This document shows positions 45,563-54,459 of a stretch of DNA of 64,000 nt, one piece after another (within the stretch, counting starts at the first letter, position 1; the number at the start of each line of letters is the position of its first letter). The notes under the pieces were generated by a model. It had not been told where the DNA came from and did no database searches. It saw only the letters and a program-made list of their open reading frames with translations. Source of the stretch: G039954875 sp039954875 (lineage in GTDB: Bacteria > Bacteroidota > Bacteroidia > Flavobacteriales > Blattabacteriaceae); contig CP157202.1 of the NCBI GenBank assembly GCA_039954875.1, positions 558,001 through 622,000 on the forward strand. Direction: 5' to 3'. The position numbers were made by a program, and so were the translations under genes.

Positions 45563-46855
45563 TCACCTTTTAATTTTGAAAGCCTTTATTTGTGGATAAT
45601 AAGCTGCTTGCCCCAGTAGTTCCTCAATACGGATCAATTGATTGTATTTGGCCATGCGGTCTGAGCGCGAGGCCGAACCCGTTTTAATTTGCCCAGTATT
45701 GAAGGCTACAGCCAGATCGGATATGGTACAATCTTCGGTTTCTCCAGAACGGTGAGATATAACCGCAGTGTATCCAGCATGCTGAGCCTTAGTGATGGCT
45801 GCCATGGTCTCTGTAAGCGTACCGATCTGATTGACTTTGATCAGAATTGAATTGGCTATACGTTGTGTAATACCTTTCTCGAGTCGTTTAACATGGGTTA
45901 CAAAAAGATCATCACCTACGAGTTGTACTCGCTGACCAATCTTTTCGGTTAGAAGTCTCCAACCTTCCCAATCGTTTTGATCCATACCGTCTTCTATAGA
46001 GATGATAGGATATTGCTCACTGAGTTGAGCCAGATAGTCTACTTGTTCTTCACGGGAACGCACAGCACCTTTTTTTCCTTCAAATTTGGTGTAATTGTAC
46101 CGACCATTAATATAAAATTCGGACGCTGCACAATCTAGGGCCAACATTACTTGCTCGCCAGGTCGATAATCTGCTACTTCAATGGCCTTAAGAATAGTAT
46201 TTAATGCATCTTCAGTACTACTAAAATTTGGTGCAAAGCCGCCCTCATCGCCTACAGATGTGCTTAATTTCTTATTGTGCAAGATTTTTTTGAGCTGATG
46301 AAATATCTCTGCACCGGTCCGAATAGCTTCAGAAAAATTCTCAACCTTGACGGGTATGACCATAAACTCTTGGAAGGCAATAGGAGCATCAGAATGAGCT
46401 CCTCCATTGAGGATATTTATCATGGGAACAGGTAAAATATGAGCATTGGCACCCCCGACGTATTTATATAAGGGTAAGCCTAGTTCTGCAGCAGCAGCTT
46501 TTGCTAAGGCCAACGAAACACCTAGTAAAGCATTAGCTCCTAATCTATTTTTATTATCTGTACCATCGAGTGTGATCAATTGTCTATCTATGATAATTTG
46601 ATCGAATACGGATAGACCGATCAATTCTGGGGAAATTATGTCATTGACATGTGCTATAGCCTTCAAGACACCTTTGCCTAGATAAGCTTTTTCTCCATCT
46701 CGGAGCTCAATAGCTTCGTGTTCACCTGTCGAAGCACCAGAAGGAACGGCAGCTCGCCCCAATATACCATTTTCTGTAATGAGGTCAACTTCAATCGTCG
46801 GATTACCTCTAGAATCTAATATCTGCCGGGCATGGATCACATTAATAGCACTCAT
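45563..46855 (-). CDS. eno: Enolase
   Basis: Enolase converts 2-phosphoglycerate to phosphoenolpyruvate. The 430 residues carry ARQILDSRGNPTIEVDLITE, RAAVPSGASTGEHEAIELRD, SVGDEGGFAPNF, SIEDGMDQNDWEGWRLLTE and SHRSGETEDCTISDLAVAFN with the catalytic residues. The start is MSAINVIHARQILDSRG. The gene follows rplQ but a hairpin terminator separates them, so it may have its own promoter. A GAAACGTTTC palindrome sits 21 bases upstream. Confidence 0.96.
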   Translation of the reverse strand: MSAINVIHARQILDSRGNPTIEVDLITENGILGRAAVPSGASTGEHEAIELRDGEKAYLGKGVLKAIAHVNDIISPELIGLSVFDQIIIDRQLITLDGTDNKNRLGANALLGVSLALAKAAAAELGLPLYKYVGGANAHILPVPMINILNGGAHSDAPIAFQEFMVIPVKVENFSEAIRTGAEIFHQLKKILHNKKLSTSVGDEGGFAPNFSSTEDALNTILKAIEVADYRPGEQVMLALDCAASEFYINGRYNYTKFEGKKGAVRSREEQVDYLAQLSEQYPIISIEDGMDQNDWEGWRLLTEKIGQRVQLVGDDLFVTHVKRLEKGITQRIANSILIKVNQIGTLTETMAAITKAQHAGYTAVISHRSGETEDCTISDLAVAFNTGQIKTGSASRSDRMAKYNQLIRIEELLGQAAYYPQIKAFKIKR

Positions 46856-46875
46856 AGTTCAATTTTTTTTGTAGA

Positions 46876-46885
46876 GAAACGTTTC
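46876..46885. promoter_or_regulatory. Palindrome GAAACGTTTC upstream of eno
   Basis: A perfect ten-base palindrome with a central CG lies between the rplQ terminator and the eno start. The layout resembles operators of the LacI/GalR class, but no regulator is known here and chance is possible. Confidence 0.25.
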
Positions 46886-46890
46886 AAAAC

Positions 46891-46920
46891 AAAAAAGGAT
46901 GTATCTACTCTGATCCATCC
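46891..46920 (-). terminator. Terminator after rplQ
   Basis: On the minus strand GGATG..GAT pairs with ATC..CATCC around a six-base loop, with one mismatch, followed by TTTTTTG. It probably ends the ribosomal cluster before eno. Confidence 0.7.
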
Positions 46921-46990
46921 TCCTGTTTTTCACAAAAAAAGATCATGACTTATATGAATAAGATGTTTCTCCTGTATAGGCTTCCGAAAC

Positions 46991-47464
46991 TTATTTTCGA
47001 ACCTGGGGTTCCACACTTGTAGTAATTTCTTCTACAGTTGCTGCTTTCTTTGAAGGATGTTGACGTCGTGCTGTTTTCTTTTTAGCTTTATGGGTATTGT
47101 AGATCTCGTTGAAATCTACCAACTCAATCATGGCCATATCTGCACTATCTCCTGGACGAAAACCAGTCTTTATGATACGTGTATATCCTCCAGGCCGATC
47201 GCTTACTTTTCGGGAAATCTCTCTAAAGAGTTCTGAAACGACTACTTTATTTTTTAAATAACTAAAAATTAATCTTCTAGAATGGGTATTATCTTCTTTA
47301 GATTTCGTAATAATAGGTTCTACATAGTGCCTCAGCTCTTTGGCTTTGGCTAAAGTAGTATGGATTCTCTTGTGTTCGATGAGTGCACCTGCCATGTTCG
47401 AAAGCATAGCTTTACGGTGAGAGGCAGTCCTTCCTAAGTGGTTAATCTTTTTGCCGTGTCTCAT
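46991..47464 (-). CDS. rplQ: 50S ribosomal protein L17
   Basis: The 157-residue protein begins MRHGKKINHLGRTASHRKAM and has the L17 core (LIEHKRIHTTLAKAKELRHY). The C-terminus carries a basic tail of about 40 residues (AKKKTARRQHPSKKA) typical of longer Bacteroidota forms. It follows rpoA by 12 bases and ends the alpha operon. Confidence 0.95.
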   Translation of the reverse strand: MRHGKKINHLGRTASHRKAMLSNMAGALIEHKRIHTTLAKAKELRHYVEPIITKSKEDNTHSRRLIFSYLKNKVVVSELFREISRKVSDRPGGYTRIIKTGFRPGDSADMAMIELVDFNEIYNTHKAKKKTARRQHPSKKAATVEEITTSVEPQVRK

Positions 47465-47476
47465 GTGATCTTAAGT

Positions 47477-48472
47477 TTATTTCTTCTCCAAATTGTATTG
47501 TGAAAGATCCATTCCAAAATATATACCTACATTATTCATTTCTACTTCGAGCTCATCTAAGGATTTACGTCCAAAATTTCTCACTTTCAGCATGGTATTT
47601 TTGTCGTAAGATACTAAATCAGCCCAGGTTTCTATCTCAGCAGACTGCAAGCAGTTCAACGTCCGCCTGGATAAACCTTCCATATCAGCTAATTTAGTTT
47701 TTAATATTTGATGCATGCGTAAAAATCCTTCGTTGTATTTTTCATTTCTTTTGGTCTCGTCCGCACTGATAGCAATACGTTCATCTGAAAAGAATACAAA
47801 ATGTTGAATTAAAATCTTAGAAGCTTCTGTTAATGCTTCTTTTGGATGAATGGAGCCGTCTGTTTTTATTTCTAACAAAAGACTCTCAAAATCAGTTTTC
47901 TGTCCTACGCGACAGTTTTCTATGGTATATCGGACATTTTTGATCGGTGTATATATCGCATCAATGGCTATAGTCTCCATCAAAGCATTTTCTTTTTTAT
48001 TTTCTTCTGCAGGTACATAACCTCTACCTTTATCAATAGTGAATGTGATGTGTAAGGGTACAGATTTATCTTTATTACAGATGACTAAATCTGGATTTAA
48101 TACTTGAAATGCCGAGGCAAATTTAGCTAAATCTCCCGCAGTTACTTGTTCTCGATCTGTGACATTTGCTGTGATGGTTTCTTTATCTGTATCCTCTATT
48201 TGTCTTTTGAAACGAATTTTTTTAAAATTTAAGACAATCTCAGTGACATCTTCTACCACTCCCTTTATTGTAGAAAATTCGTGTTCTATACCTTCTATCC
48301 TAATAGAAGTGATGGCAAAGCCTTCCAAAGATGACAAAAGGACGCGCCTCAATGCATTGCCTAGGGTCACTCCAAAGCCTGGCTCCAAGGGCTTCACTTG
48401 AAATAAACCCATATCGTTAGTATAGTCCAACATCACGGCACGCTCGGGTTTTATAAAATTTAAAATCTCCAT
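47477..48472 (-). CDS. rpoA: DNA-directed RNA polymerase subunit alpha
   Basis: The 331-residue subunit nucleates RNA polymerase assembly. The N-terminal domain has EPGFGVTLGNALRRVLLSSL and GAxITSI-type VEDVTEIVLN. The C-terminal domain (LSRRTLNCLQSAEIETWADL, RNFGRKSLDELEVEMNNVGI) contacts promoters and regulators. It lies between rpsD and rplQ. Confidence 0.97.
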   Translation of the reverse strand: MEILNFIKPERAVMLDYTNDMGLFQVKPLEPGFGVTLGNALRRVLLSSLEGFAITSIRIEGIEHEFSTIKGVVEDVTEIVLNFKKIRFKRQIEDTDKETITANVTDREQVTAGDLAKFASAFQVLNPDLVICNKDKSVPLHITFTIDKGRGYVPAEENKKENALMETIAIDAIYTPIKNVRYTIENCRVGQKTDFESLLLEIKTDGSIHPKEALTEASKILIQHFVFFSDERIAISADETKRNEKYNEGFLRMHQILKTKLADMEGLSRRTLNCLQSAEIETWADLVSYDKNTMLKVRNFGRKSLDELEVEMNNVGIYFGMDLSQYNLEKK

Positions 48473-48490
48473 ATCTGTTGATATTTTTTA

Positions 48491-49096
48491 TTACTTGGAA
48501 TACAATTCAACAATCAACTGTTCTTTGATATTTTCAGGGATTTGTAATCTTTCGGGTAGTGCTTGAAACGTACCGGTCATTCGATCACTATTCCAAATCA
48601 GCCAGTCTTTCGGAGTGCTTGTTTTTGTATTCAACGTTTCTTGGATAGCTTTATGGTTTTTAGATTTTTCCCTTACGCCTATTACATCTCCTGGTTTGAG
48701 TGTACAAGAGGGAATATTCACAATTTTCCCATTTACTGTGATGTGCCGATGCGAAACGAGTTGACGAGCCGCCGGACGTGAAGGGGCTAACTTTAGTCTA
48801 TAAACTACATTATCTAAACGAGATTCGCACAATTGTAAAAGCAATTCGCCGGTGATCCCTTTCTTTCTCGAAGCCTCACGAAACATTTTGATAAATTGAC
48901 GCTCTAAAATACCGTAGCTATACTTAACTTTTTGCTTTTCAGCTAATTGAATAGAATATCCTGAACGTTTTTTTCTACGATACGCACTACCATGTTGACC
49001 GGGTGTATATTTTTTACGATCCATAGGTTTGCTGCTGAATATGAGTTCTCCAAACCTACGTTCGATTTTTCTTTTTGGCCCTGTATATCTTGCCAT
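48491..49096 (-). CDS. rpsD: 30S ribosomal protein S4
   Basis: The 201 residues begin MARYTGPKRKIERRFGELIF. The S4 RNA-binding segment is ESRLDNVVYRLKLAPSRPAA followed by RQLVSHRHITVNGKIVNIPS. There are no N-terminal zinc cysteines, so this is the C-minus form. S4 nucleates 30S assembly. Confidence 0.96.
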   Translation of the reverse strand: MARYTGPKRKIERRFGELIFSSKPMDRKKYTPGQHGSAYRRKKRSGYSIQLAEKQKVKYSYGILERQFIKMFREASRKKGITGELLLQLCESRLDNVVYRLKLAPSRPAARQLVSHRHITVNGKIVNIPSCTLKPGDVIGVREKSKNHKAIQETLNTKTSTPKDWLIWNSDRMTGTFQALPERLQIPENIKEQLIVELYSK

Positions 49097-49118
49097 AAAT
49101 GATTTTTTAAAAAAAAAA

Positions 49119-49505
49119 TTAAACTCTTCTTCTTTTAGGAGGGCGGCAACCGTTATGGGGTAGGGGGGTAACGTCTTTGATGACGATCACTTGAATGCCT
49201 GCATTGTTCAAGCTACGTATGGCAGCATCTCTACCGGCACCAGGTCCTTTTACCCATACATCAACTTTTTTTATACCAGCATTCAAACCCTCTTTAGCCA
49301 CGCTTTCGGCTGCTACTTGGGCTGCATAAGGGGTGTTTTTCTTAGATCCTCTAAAACCCATCTTTCCTGCTGATGACCAGGCAACAACTTCACCTTTTTT
49401 ATTGGTCAGTGTGATGATAATATTGTTAAAAGTAGAACTGATATGAGCTTCTCCTATAGGATCGACGATAACTTTCCTTTTATTTACTACTGTTGTCTTT
49501 GCCAT
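49119..49505 (-). CDS. rpsK: 30S ribosomal protein S11
   Basis: The 128 residues contain GEAHISSTFNNIIITLTNKK, SSAGKMGFRGSKKNTPYAAQ and VIKDVTPLPHNGCRPPKRRR, the highly conserved S11 end. It lies in the canonical place between rpsM and rpsD. Confidence 0.96.
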   Translation of the reverse strand: MAKTTVVNKRKVIVDPIGEAHISSTFNNIIITLTNKKGEVVAWSSAGKMGFRGSKKNTPYAAQVAAESVAKEGLNAGIKKVDVWVKGPGAGRDAAIRSLNNAGIQVIVIKDVTPLPHNGCRPPKRRRV

Positions 49506-49513
49506 AATGTGAA

Positions 49514-49891
49514 TTATTTAGTCGCCTTCTTCTTATTGGCTACGGTTTTTCTTTTACCTTTTCGAGTACGGCAGTTGTTTTTGGTTTTCTGCCCCCTCAA
49601 AGGTAAACCAATCCTATGCCGTATACCTCTATAACATCCAATATCCATCAAACGTTTGATGTTTAATTGCAACTGGGAACGTAGCTCTCCTTCTACTTTC
49701 AATGTGTCTGAAATACATTTTCTAATGCGATTGATCTCTTCATCAGACCAGTCTTGTACTTTGATATTCTCATTGACATTGATACTAGTCAAAACCTTTC
49801 TGGCTGTACTTTTACCTATACCATAGATTGCCGTAAGGCCTATGATACCTCGTTTATTTTTTGGAAGATCTATACCTGAAATTCTAGCCAT
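49514..49891 (-). CDS. rpsM: 30S ribosomal protein S13
   Basis: The 125-residue protein begins MARISGIDLPKNKRGIIGLT and has the GIGKSTARKVL motif and RGIRHRIGLPLRGQKTKNNC near the C-terminus, which contacts tRNA. A Lys-rich tail follows. Confidence 0.96.
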   Translation of the reverse strand: MARISGIDLPKNKRGIIGLTAIYGIGKSTARKVLTSINVNENIKVQDWSDEEINRIRKCISDTLKVEGELRSQLQLNIKRLMDIGCYRGIRHRIGLPLRGQKTKNNCRTRKGKRKTVANKKKATK

Positions 49892-49894
49892 ATA

Positions 49895-50011
49895 TCAACC
49901 TTGTTTTTGTTTAAACTTTGGGTTTTTCTTATTGATGACGTAAAGACGTCCCTTACGTCTCACAAATTTACAACCATCACTTCTTTTCTTTATGGATGCT
50001 CTTACTTTCAT
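49895..50011 (-). CDS. rpmJ: 50S ribosomal protein L36
   Basis: This 38-codon gene sits between infA and rpsM. The product begins MKVRASIKKRSDGCKFVRRK. Only one of the four usual zinc ligands remains (Cys14; the first Cys is Ser, the third is Asn and the His is Lys), so it is a zinc-free L36. The stop lies four bases from the rpsM start. Confidence 0.93.
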   Translation of the reverse strand: MKVRASIKKRSDGCKFVRRKGRLYVINKKNPKFKQKQG

Positions 50012-50020
50012 AGGGTAATT

Positions 50021-50236
50021 TTAATATCTATATACAATTCTACCTCGGCTTAAGTCATAAGAAGACATTACCAAACGGACCTTATCTCCTTTCAACAATT
50101 TGATGAAATTCATTCTCATCTTTCCACCTATGTGAGCCGTAACTATATAACCATTTTCCAATTCAACACGAAATATGGCATTAGGCAATTGCTCAATAAT
50201 GACTCCATCTACTTCGATATGTGCTTCTTTGGACAT
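50021..50236 (-). CDS. infA: Translation initiation factor IF-1
   Basis: The 71-residue OB-fold protein has GVIIEQLPNAIFRVELENGY and VTAHIGGKMRMNFIKLLKGD and ends SYDLSRGRIVYRY. It blocks the A site during initiation. It starts three bases after the secY stop, leaving no room for map, which usually intervenes in Bacteroidota. Confidence 0.95.
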   Translation of the reverse strand: MSKEAHIEVDGVIIEQLPNAIFRVELENGYIVTAHIGGKMRMNFIKLLKGDKVRLVMSSYDLSRGRIVYRY

Positions 50237-50239
50237 AAT

Positions 50240-51631
50240 TTATACTAAGTTTTTAGAAGATCTCTGGTTTTGCATTAGTCCATCGTAATGATGATTCAAC
50301 AAATAGGTATCGACTTGTTGGATTGTATCTAAGACCACACCTACTACTATAAGCAATGAAGTGCCCCCATAAAACAATGCAAAACCTTGCGTGACACCGA
50401 TCTGAACGATCAAAGATGGTAATATAGCTATTATTGTCAACAAAATAGATCCTGGAAGAGTGATCTTTGAGAGGATATCATCTAAAAAATCCGCGGTCTC
50501 TTTCCCGGGTTTGATTCTGGGAATATGACCACCATTTCGCTTAAGGTCATCTGCCATTTGATTGACTGGAATAGCAACAGCTGTATAGAAAAATGTAAAC
50601 ATTATGATGAGCACGGCAAATACCAAATTGTACCAAAAGCCGTAGATGTTTTGAAAGATTTCTATCATATATTTTAGCTTTTCGTTGCCGACATATATCA
50701 ACAAGGTTACAGGCAACAACATGATGGCTTGCGCAAAAATGATAGGCATAACTCCTGCTGCTATTACCTTCAATGGGATGTATTGACGTACGGCATTAGT
50801 CATAGAACGGATATAACTACTACTTTCTGTATTGACTTGTGCCCGACGGACGTACTGTACCGGAACCCGCCTGACTGCCTGAATGATAAGTATACAAAAC
50901 AAGATAACTAATAACCACAATAAACCTTCAAAAAATAAAAAGATTAAACCACCATGGGCTACTTCTAAACGGCTGACTACTTCGGCGGCAATGGCATCAG
51001 GGAAACGTGCCACAATACCGGTCATAATTATCAAAGATACTCCATTACCTATTCCTTTATCAGTGATCTTCTCGCCCAACCACATGGTGAATAAGGTCCC
51101 CGCAGTCAATACAACGATGGAAACAGTCCAGAACAAAAGCCTCCCTACTGTACTACTAATGTCAATAAGATATGCTTCAGAAACCGACGAAAAAGGGATG
51201 AATTGTGTAGTGAGTGCTGTGAGATAAGCTGGAGCTTGTACCAAACAAATCCCTATAGTCAAACACCGTGTCATACGATTGATCTGTCTGCGGCCACTCT
51301 CACCGTCTTTTTGTAACCTCTGCAAATAAGGTAAAGCCAAGCCCATCAATTGCACAACGATAGAGGCCGATATATAAGGCATAATACCTAAGGCCAAAAC
51401 AGAAGCCCTATTAAAAGCCCCTCCGGTAAACGAGGAAAGAATTTGCATCAATCCTTTGGCACCTGGATTTATATTAGCCATAAAATCGCTAATCGCTTGA
51501 GGATCTATCCCTGGCAAGGGGATATAGGCGCCAAACCGGTACACTAATAAAAAGCCTAAAGTAACCCCTATTTTAAGGCGTAATTCTTTAATGCCCCAGA
51601 TATTATAAATCGTTTTAAATAGGCCATTCAT
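50240..51631 (-). CDS. secY: Protein translocase subunit SecY
   Basis: The channel of the Sec translocon has 463 residues and about ten transmembrane helices. Conserved segments are FLLVYRFGAYIPLPGIDPQA, GIGNGVSLIIMTGIVARFPD, FYTAVAIPVNQMADDLKRNG and IQQVDTYLLNHHYDGLMQ. Its position between rplO and infA is standard. The SecE and SecG genes are not in this window. Confidence 0.96.
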   Translation of the reverse strand: MNGLFKTIYNIWGIKELRLKIGVTLGFLLVYRFGAYIPLPGIDPQAISDFMANINPGAKGLMQILSSFTGGAFNRASVLALGIMPYISASIVVQLMGLALPYLQRLQKDGESGRRQINRMTRCLTIGICLVQAPAYLTALTTQFIPFSSVSEAYLIDISSTVGRLLFWTVSIVVLTAGTLFTMWLGEKITDKGIGNGVSLIIMTGIVARFPDAIAAEVVSRLEVAHGGLIFLFFEGLLWLLVILFCILIIQAVRRVPVQYVRRAQVNTESSSYIRSMTNAVRQYIPLKVIAAGVMPIIFAQAIMLLPVTLLIYVGNEKLKYMIEIFQNIYGFWYNLVFAVLIIMFTFFYTAVAIPVNQMADDLKRNGGHIPRIKPGKETADFLDDILSKITLPGSILLTIIAILPSLIVQIGVTQGFALFYGGTSLLIVVGVVLDTIQQVDTYLLNHHYDGLMQNQRSSKNLV

Positions 51632-51641
51632 TCAAAAAGAC

Positions 51642-52094
51642 TTATAAGGTTATGATTTCTCCGCCAGCCCTTTGAATAGCTTCAGCAGCGGTTTTACTAA
51701 ACTTGTGGGCTATGACTTTCAATTTTACATTTAACTCACCTCGGCCCAAAATCTTCACCAGATTATTTTTTCCTATAAGACCGTTGGCCGACAAGAAATC
51801 TCTATCTACAACAACCTCATTAAACTTTCCTGCATCAGACAAGGATTGCAAAGTATCTAGGTTGATACCGACATATTCTTTACGATGTGGATTTTTAAAC
51901 CCCATTTTGGGTATACGACGTTGCAAGGGCATCTGACCGCCTTCAAAACCCAACTTTTTGGTATTACCCGAACGAGACTTTGCTCCTTTATGTCCGCGAG
52001 TACAAGTCCCCCCTTTACCTGAGGCTTGCCCTCTACCCAAACGTTTTTTATGTTTTATAGCACCTGTTGCCGGACTCAAATTGCCTAATCTCAT
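51642..52094 (-). CDS. rplO: 50S ribosomal protein L15
   Basis: The 150 residues begin MRLGNLSPATGAIKHKKRLG, followed by the Gly-rich GRGQASGKGGTCTRGHKGAK and KLGFEGGQMPLQRRIPKMGF. A second ATG lies one codon upstream. The start is close to the stop of the decayed rpmD reading frame (two bases), suggesting former coupling. Confidence 0.95.
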   Translation of the reverse strand: MRLGNLSPATGAIKHKKRLGRGQASGKGGTCTRGHKGAKSRSGNTKKLGFEGGQMPLQRRIPKMGFKNPHRKEYVGINLDTLQSLSDAGKFNEVVVDRDFLSANGLIGKNNLVKILGRGELNVKLKVIAHKFSKTAAEAIQRAGGEIITL

Positions 52095-52098
52095 CATT

Positions 52099-52289
52099 TC
52101 AAATTTCTTCTATTTTTAATAAATGAGCTACCATACTTATTACACCTAAGATTTGTGGACTGACTTTGTGCCTGACTTCTTGATTGATCTTCTTCAGTCC
52201 TAAGCACACAAAGAGTCGATTTTTGTACTTTATGGTAGTCGATAGCATTTCTTATTTGTTTCAATAGAATTATCTTTATTATCGCTCAT
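52099..52289 (-). pseudogene. rpmD: 50S ribosomal protein L30, apparently frameshifted
   Basis: Between rpsE and rplO, where rpmD belongs, the minus strand encodes L30 in two frames. One frame gives KIILLKQIRNAIDYHKVQKS then TLCVL. The next gives GLKKINQEVRHKVSPQILGV then ISMVAHLLKIEEI and stops at 52099. They join at CTT-AGG-ACT (near 52198-52206), where skipping one A gives the conserved Leu-Gly-Leu. The only ATG (52289) is itself out of frame with the first half, because of an apparent extra base. A TTG start inside (LKQIRNAID) could spare that. L30 is dispensable in many bacteria. Most likely the gene is dead; programmed frameshifting or sequencing errors are alternatives. Confidence 0.72.
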
Positions 52290-52300
52290 CTTATCACATT

Positions 52301-52822
52301 CTATCCTTTAAATAATTTATCTATAGAAATTCCTCTTTCTCTGGCTATTATATCTTCACTTCTCAGACTTATCAAGGCTATTATAGTGGCTTTGACTACA
52401 TTATGGGGATTGGACGAACCTTTTGATTTGGATAATACATTTGGTACTCCTGCAAGCTCTAATACAGCACGCATTGATCCACCGGCAAGTACACCGGTAC
52501 CTTCGGAAGCTGGACGGATGAAAACACGTGCACCGCCAAACTTACTTTCTTGTTCGTGAGGGATGGTCCTTTTTGATATATGTACTCGAACCAGATTCTT
52601 TTTAGCTTGCTCACCTGCTTTATAAATAGCATCAGGTGCTTCTTTAGATTTACCAAATCCAAATCCCACTACTCCATTTTCATCTCCTTTGACTACAACA
52701 GCACTGAAACTAAAATATCGTCTTCCTTTAGTGACTTTGCATACCCTCTTCATGGCAACCAGACGTTCTTTCAATTCTAAACCACCCGGTCTAACTCTCT
52801 CTACCTTTTTGAATCCTAACAT
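52301..52822 (-). CDS. rpsE: 30S ribosomal protein S5
   Basis: The 173 residues contain GGLELKERLVAMKRVCKVTK, RRYFSFSAVVVKGDENGVVG, GFGKSKEAPDAIYKAGEQAK and GTGVLAGGSMRAVLELAGVP. S5 helps decoding accuracy and helicase activity at mRNA entry. It lies upstream of the broken rpmD. Confidence 0.96.
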   Translation of the reverse strand: MLGFKKVERVRPGGLELKERLVAMKRVCKVTKGRRYFSFSAVVVKGDENGVVGFGFGKSKEAPDAIYKAGEQAKKNLVRVHISKRTIPHEQESKFGGARVFIRPASEGTGVLAGGSMRAVLELAGVPNVLSKSKGSSNPHNVVKATIIALISLRSEDIIARERGISIDKLFKG

Positions 52823-52832
52823 ATCGTTTTTC

Positions 52833-53189
52833 TTAGAATTTTAATCCTATTTCTCGCGCACCTTCAGCCAAAGATTTGACCCTCCCATGATATAAGTATC
52901 CACTCCGATCAAAAACTACTTGTGCTATACCAGCTTGCTTAGCTTTTTTGGCTAAACGCTTACCAACTTCAGTAGCTACAATTGTTTTAGTCGCTTTATC
53001 GATGGTAATGCCTTTTTCTTTTGAAGAGGCAGAAACCAATGTGATGCCTTTAGTATCATCTATGACCTGGGCATAGATCTCTTTATTGCTTTTGAAAATG
53101 GATATCCTTGGTCTCCCTGCAACGCCAAATATTTTCTTATGAACCCTAAATTTTATTTTCGTTCTCCTTTCGTTTTTTGTTAAGCTCAT
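52833..53189 (-). CDS. rplR: 50S ribosomal protein L18
   Basis: The 118 residues include GRPRISIFKSNKEIYAQVID and VFDRSGYLYHGRVKSLAEGA and end REIGLKF, the usual 5S rRNA-binding L18. It starts 11 bases after rplF and is in canonical order. Confidence 0.95.
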   Translation of the reverse strand: MSLTKNERRTKIKFRVHKKIFGVAGRPRISIFKSNKEIYAQVIDDTKGITLVSASSKEKGITIDKATKTIVATEVGKRLAKKAKQAGIAQVVFDRSGYLYHGRVKSLAEGAREIGLKF

Positions 53190-53200
53190 TTTATCAATAT

Positions 53201-53746
53201 TTAAGCGGACTTACCTGCTTTTCTCCGAACTATTTCACCTATATATCTCACGCCTTTGCCTTTATAAGGTTCAGGCTTTCTAAAAGAACGGATCTTAGCC
53301 GCAACCATTCCCAAGAGTTGTTTGTCACAAGACTTTAAAATGATCAATGAGTTTTTTCCTTTCTCGGTCTTGGTTTCTACTTTGACTTCTCTAGGGCATT
53401 GCATGATAATATTATGAGAAAAACCTAGGTTTAATTCCAATATCTGATCGTTATTAGAAGCACGATACCCTACTCCTATCAATTCTAATTCTCTAGTAAA
53501 ACCAACTGTGACTCCCACTATCATGTTGTGGATAAGCATGCGGTATAAACCGTGAAAGGAGCGATCTTCTTTACGCTCCGAAGGTCGTTTGACGAGTAGT
53601 TGCCTTTCTTGGATTTCTACTTGAATACTTCCATTAATTTTCTGAAACAATTCACCTAAAGGTCCCTTTACTAGAGCTTTTTTGTTTTGCATTTTTACAA
53701 CAACCCCTTTAGGGATAAATATGGGGACTTTACCAATTCTAGACAT
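53201..53746 (-). CDS. rplF: 50S ribosomal protein L6
   Basis: The 181 residues begin MSRIGKVPIFIPKGVVVKMQ. The C-terminal half has the L6 signature PEPYKGKGVRYIGEIVRRKA. L6 supports the GTPase-associated centre. It is intact and of typical length. Confidence 0.95.
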   Translation of the reverse strand: MSRIGKVPIFIPKGVVVKMQNKKALVKGPLGELFQKINGSIQVEIQERQLLVKRPSERKEDRSFHGLYRMLIHNMIVGVTVGFTRELELIGVGYRASNNDQILELNLGFSHNIIMQCPREVKVETKTEKGKNSLIILKSCDKQLLGMVAAKIRSFRKPEPYKGKGVRYIGEIVRRKAGKSA

Positions 53747-53756
53747 AACTCAACTT

Positions 53757-54158
53757 TTAATAAACGTAACACAATACTTCGCCTCCGACATTGCTTTTTC
53801 GGGCTTGTTTATCGGTCATCACTCCTTGGGAGGTAGATAGGATCGCGATCCCAAGCCCATTCAATACTCTAGGCAATTCTCTAGCACTACAATACTTTCT
53901 TAAACCCGGCTTACTTGTACGTTTAATGGATTTGATGACAGAGGTATGAGTGATGCGATCATATTTCAACGCGATTTTAATTTGACCTTGTATACCTTTA
54001 TCTTCCTCAAATTTATAATTCAAAATATAACCATTATTAAATAATATTTTGGTCATCTCTTTTTTCAGATTAGAAGCTGGAATTTCTACAGTACGATGCC
54101 CTACACGAGAAGCATTGCGGATACGTGTTAGGTAGTCGGCTATTGGATCTGTATTCAT
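53757..54158 (-). CDS. rpsH: 30S ribosomal protein S8
   Basis: The 133 residues begin MNTDPIADYLTRIRNASRVG and end with the S8 signature LPRVLNGLGIAILSTSQGVM, then TDKQARKSNVGGEVLCYVY. S8 binds 16S rRNA early in assembly and represses the spc operon in E. coli. Confidence 0.96.
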   Translation of the reverse strand: MNTDPIADYLTRIRNASRVGHRTVEIPASNLKKEMTKILFNNGYILNYKFEEDKGIQGQIKIALKYDRITHTSVIKSIKRTSKPGLRKYCSARELPRVLNGLGIAILSTSQGVMTDKQARKSNVGGEVLCYVY

Positions 54159-54189
54159 AATTTCTTTTATATTCTTAAAACCTTAGATT

Positions 54190-54459
54190 TTACCAACTGG
54201 ATTTTCTTACACCTGGGATGTAGCCTTGAGATGCCAATTCTCTAAATTTTATCCGTGAGATACCATACAAACGCATATACCCTTTGGGTCTACCGGTGAG
54301 GGTACACCTATTGTGTAAACGTACAGGTGAAGCGTTTTTAGGTAATAGTTGTAAGGTTTCATAGTCACCACTTTCTTTAAGGGCTTTTCGTTTTTTGGCA
54401 TATTTCTGTACAAGCCTTTCTCTTTTTCTTTGTCGCGCTTTTACTGATTCTTTGGCCAT
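54190..54459 (-). CDS. rpsN: 30S ribosomal protein S14
   Basis: The 89 residues match the zinc-free S14: MAKESVKARQRKRERLVQKY at the start, and RLHNRCTLTGRPKGYMRLYG then ISRIKFRELASQGYIPGVRK. The start overlaps the end of rplE by 19 bases. Confidence 0.95.
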   Translation of the reverse strand: MAKESVKARQRKRERLVQKYAKKRKALKESGDYETLQLLPKNASPVRLHNRCTLTGRPKGYMRLYGISRIKFRELASQGYIPGVRKSSW

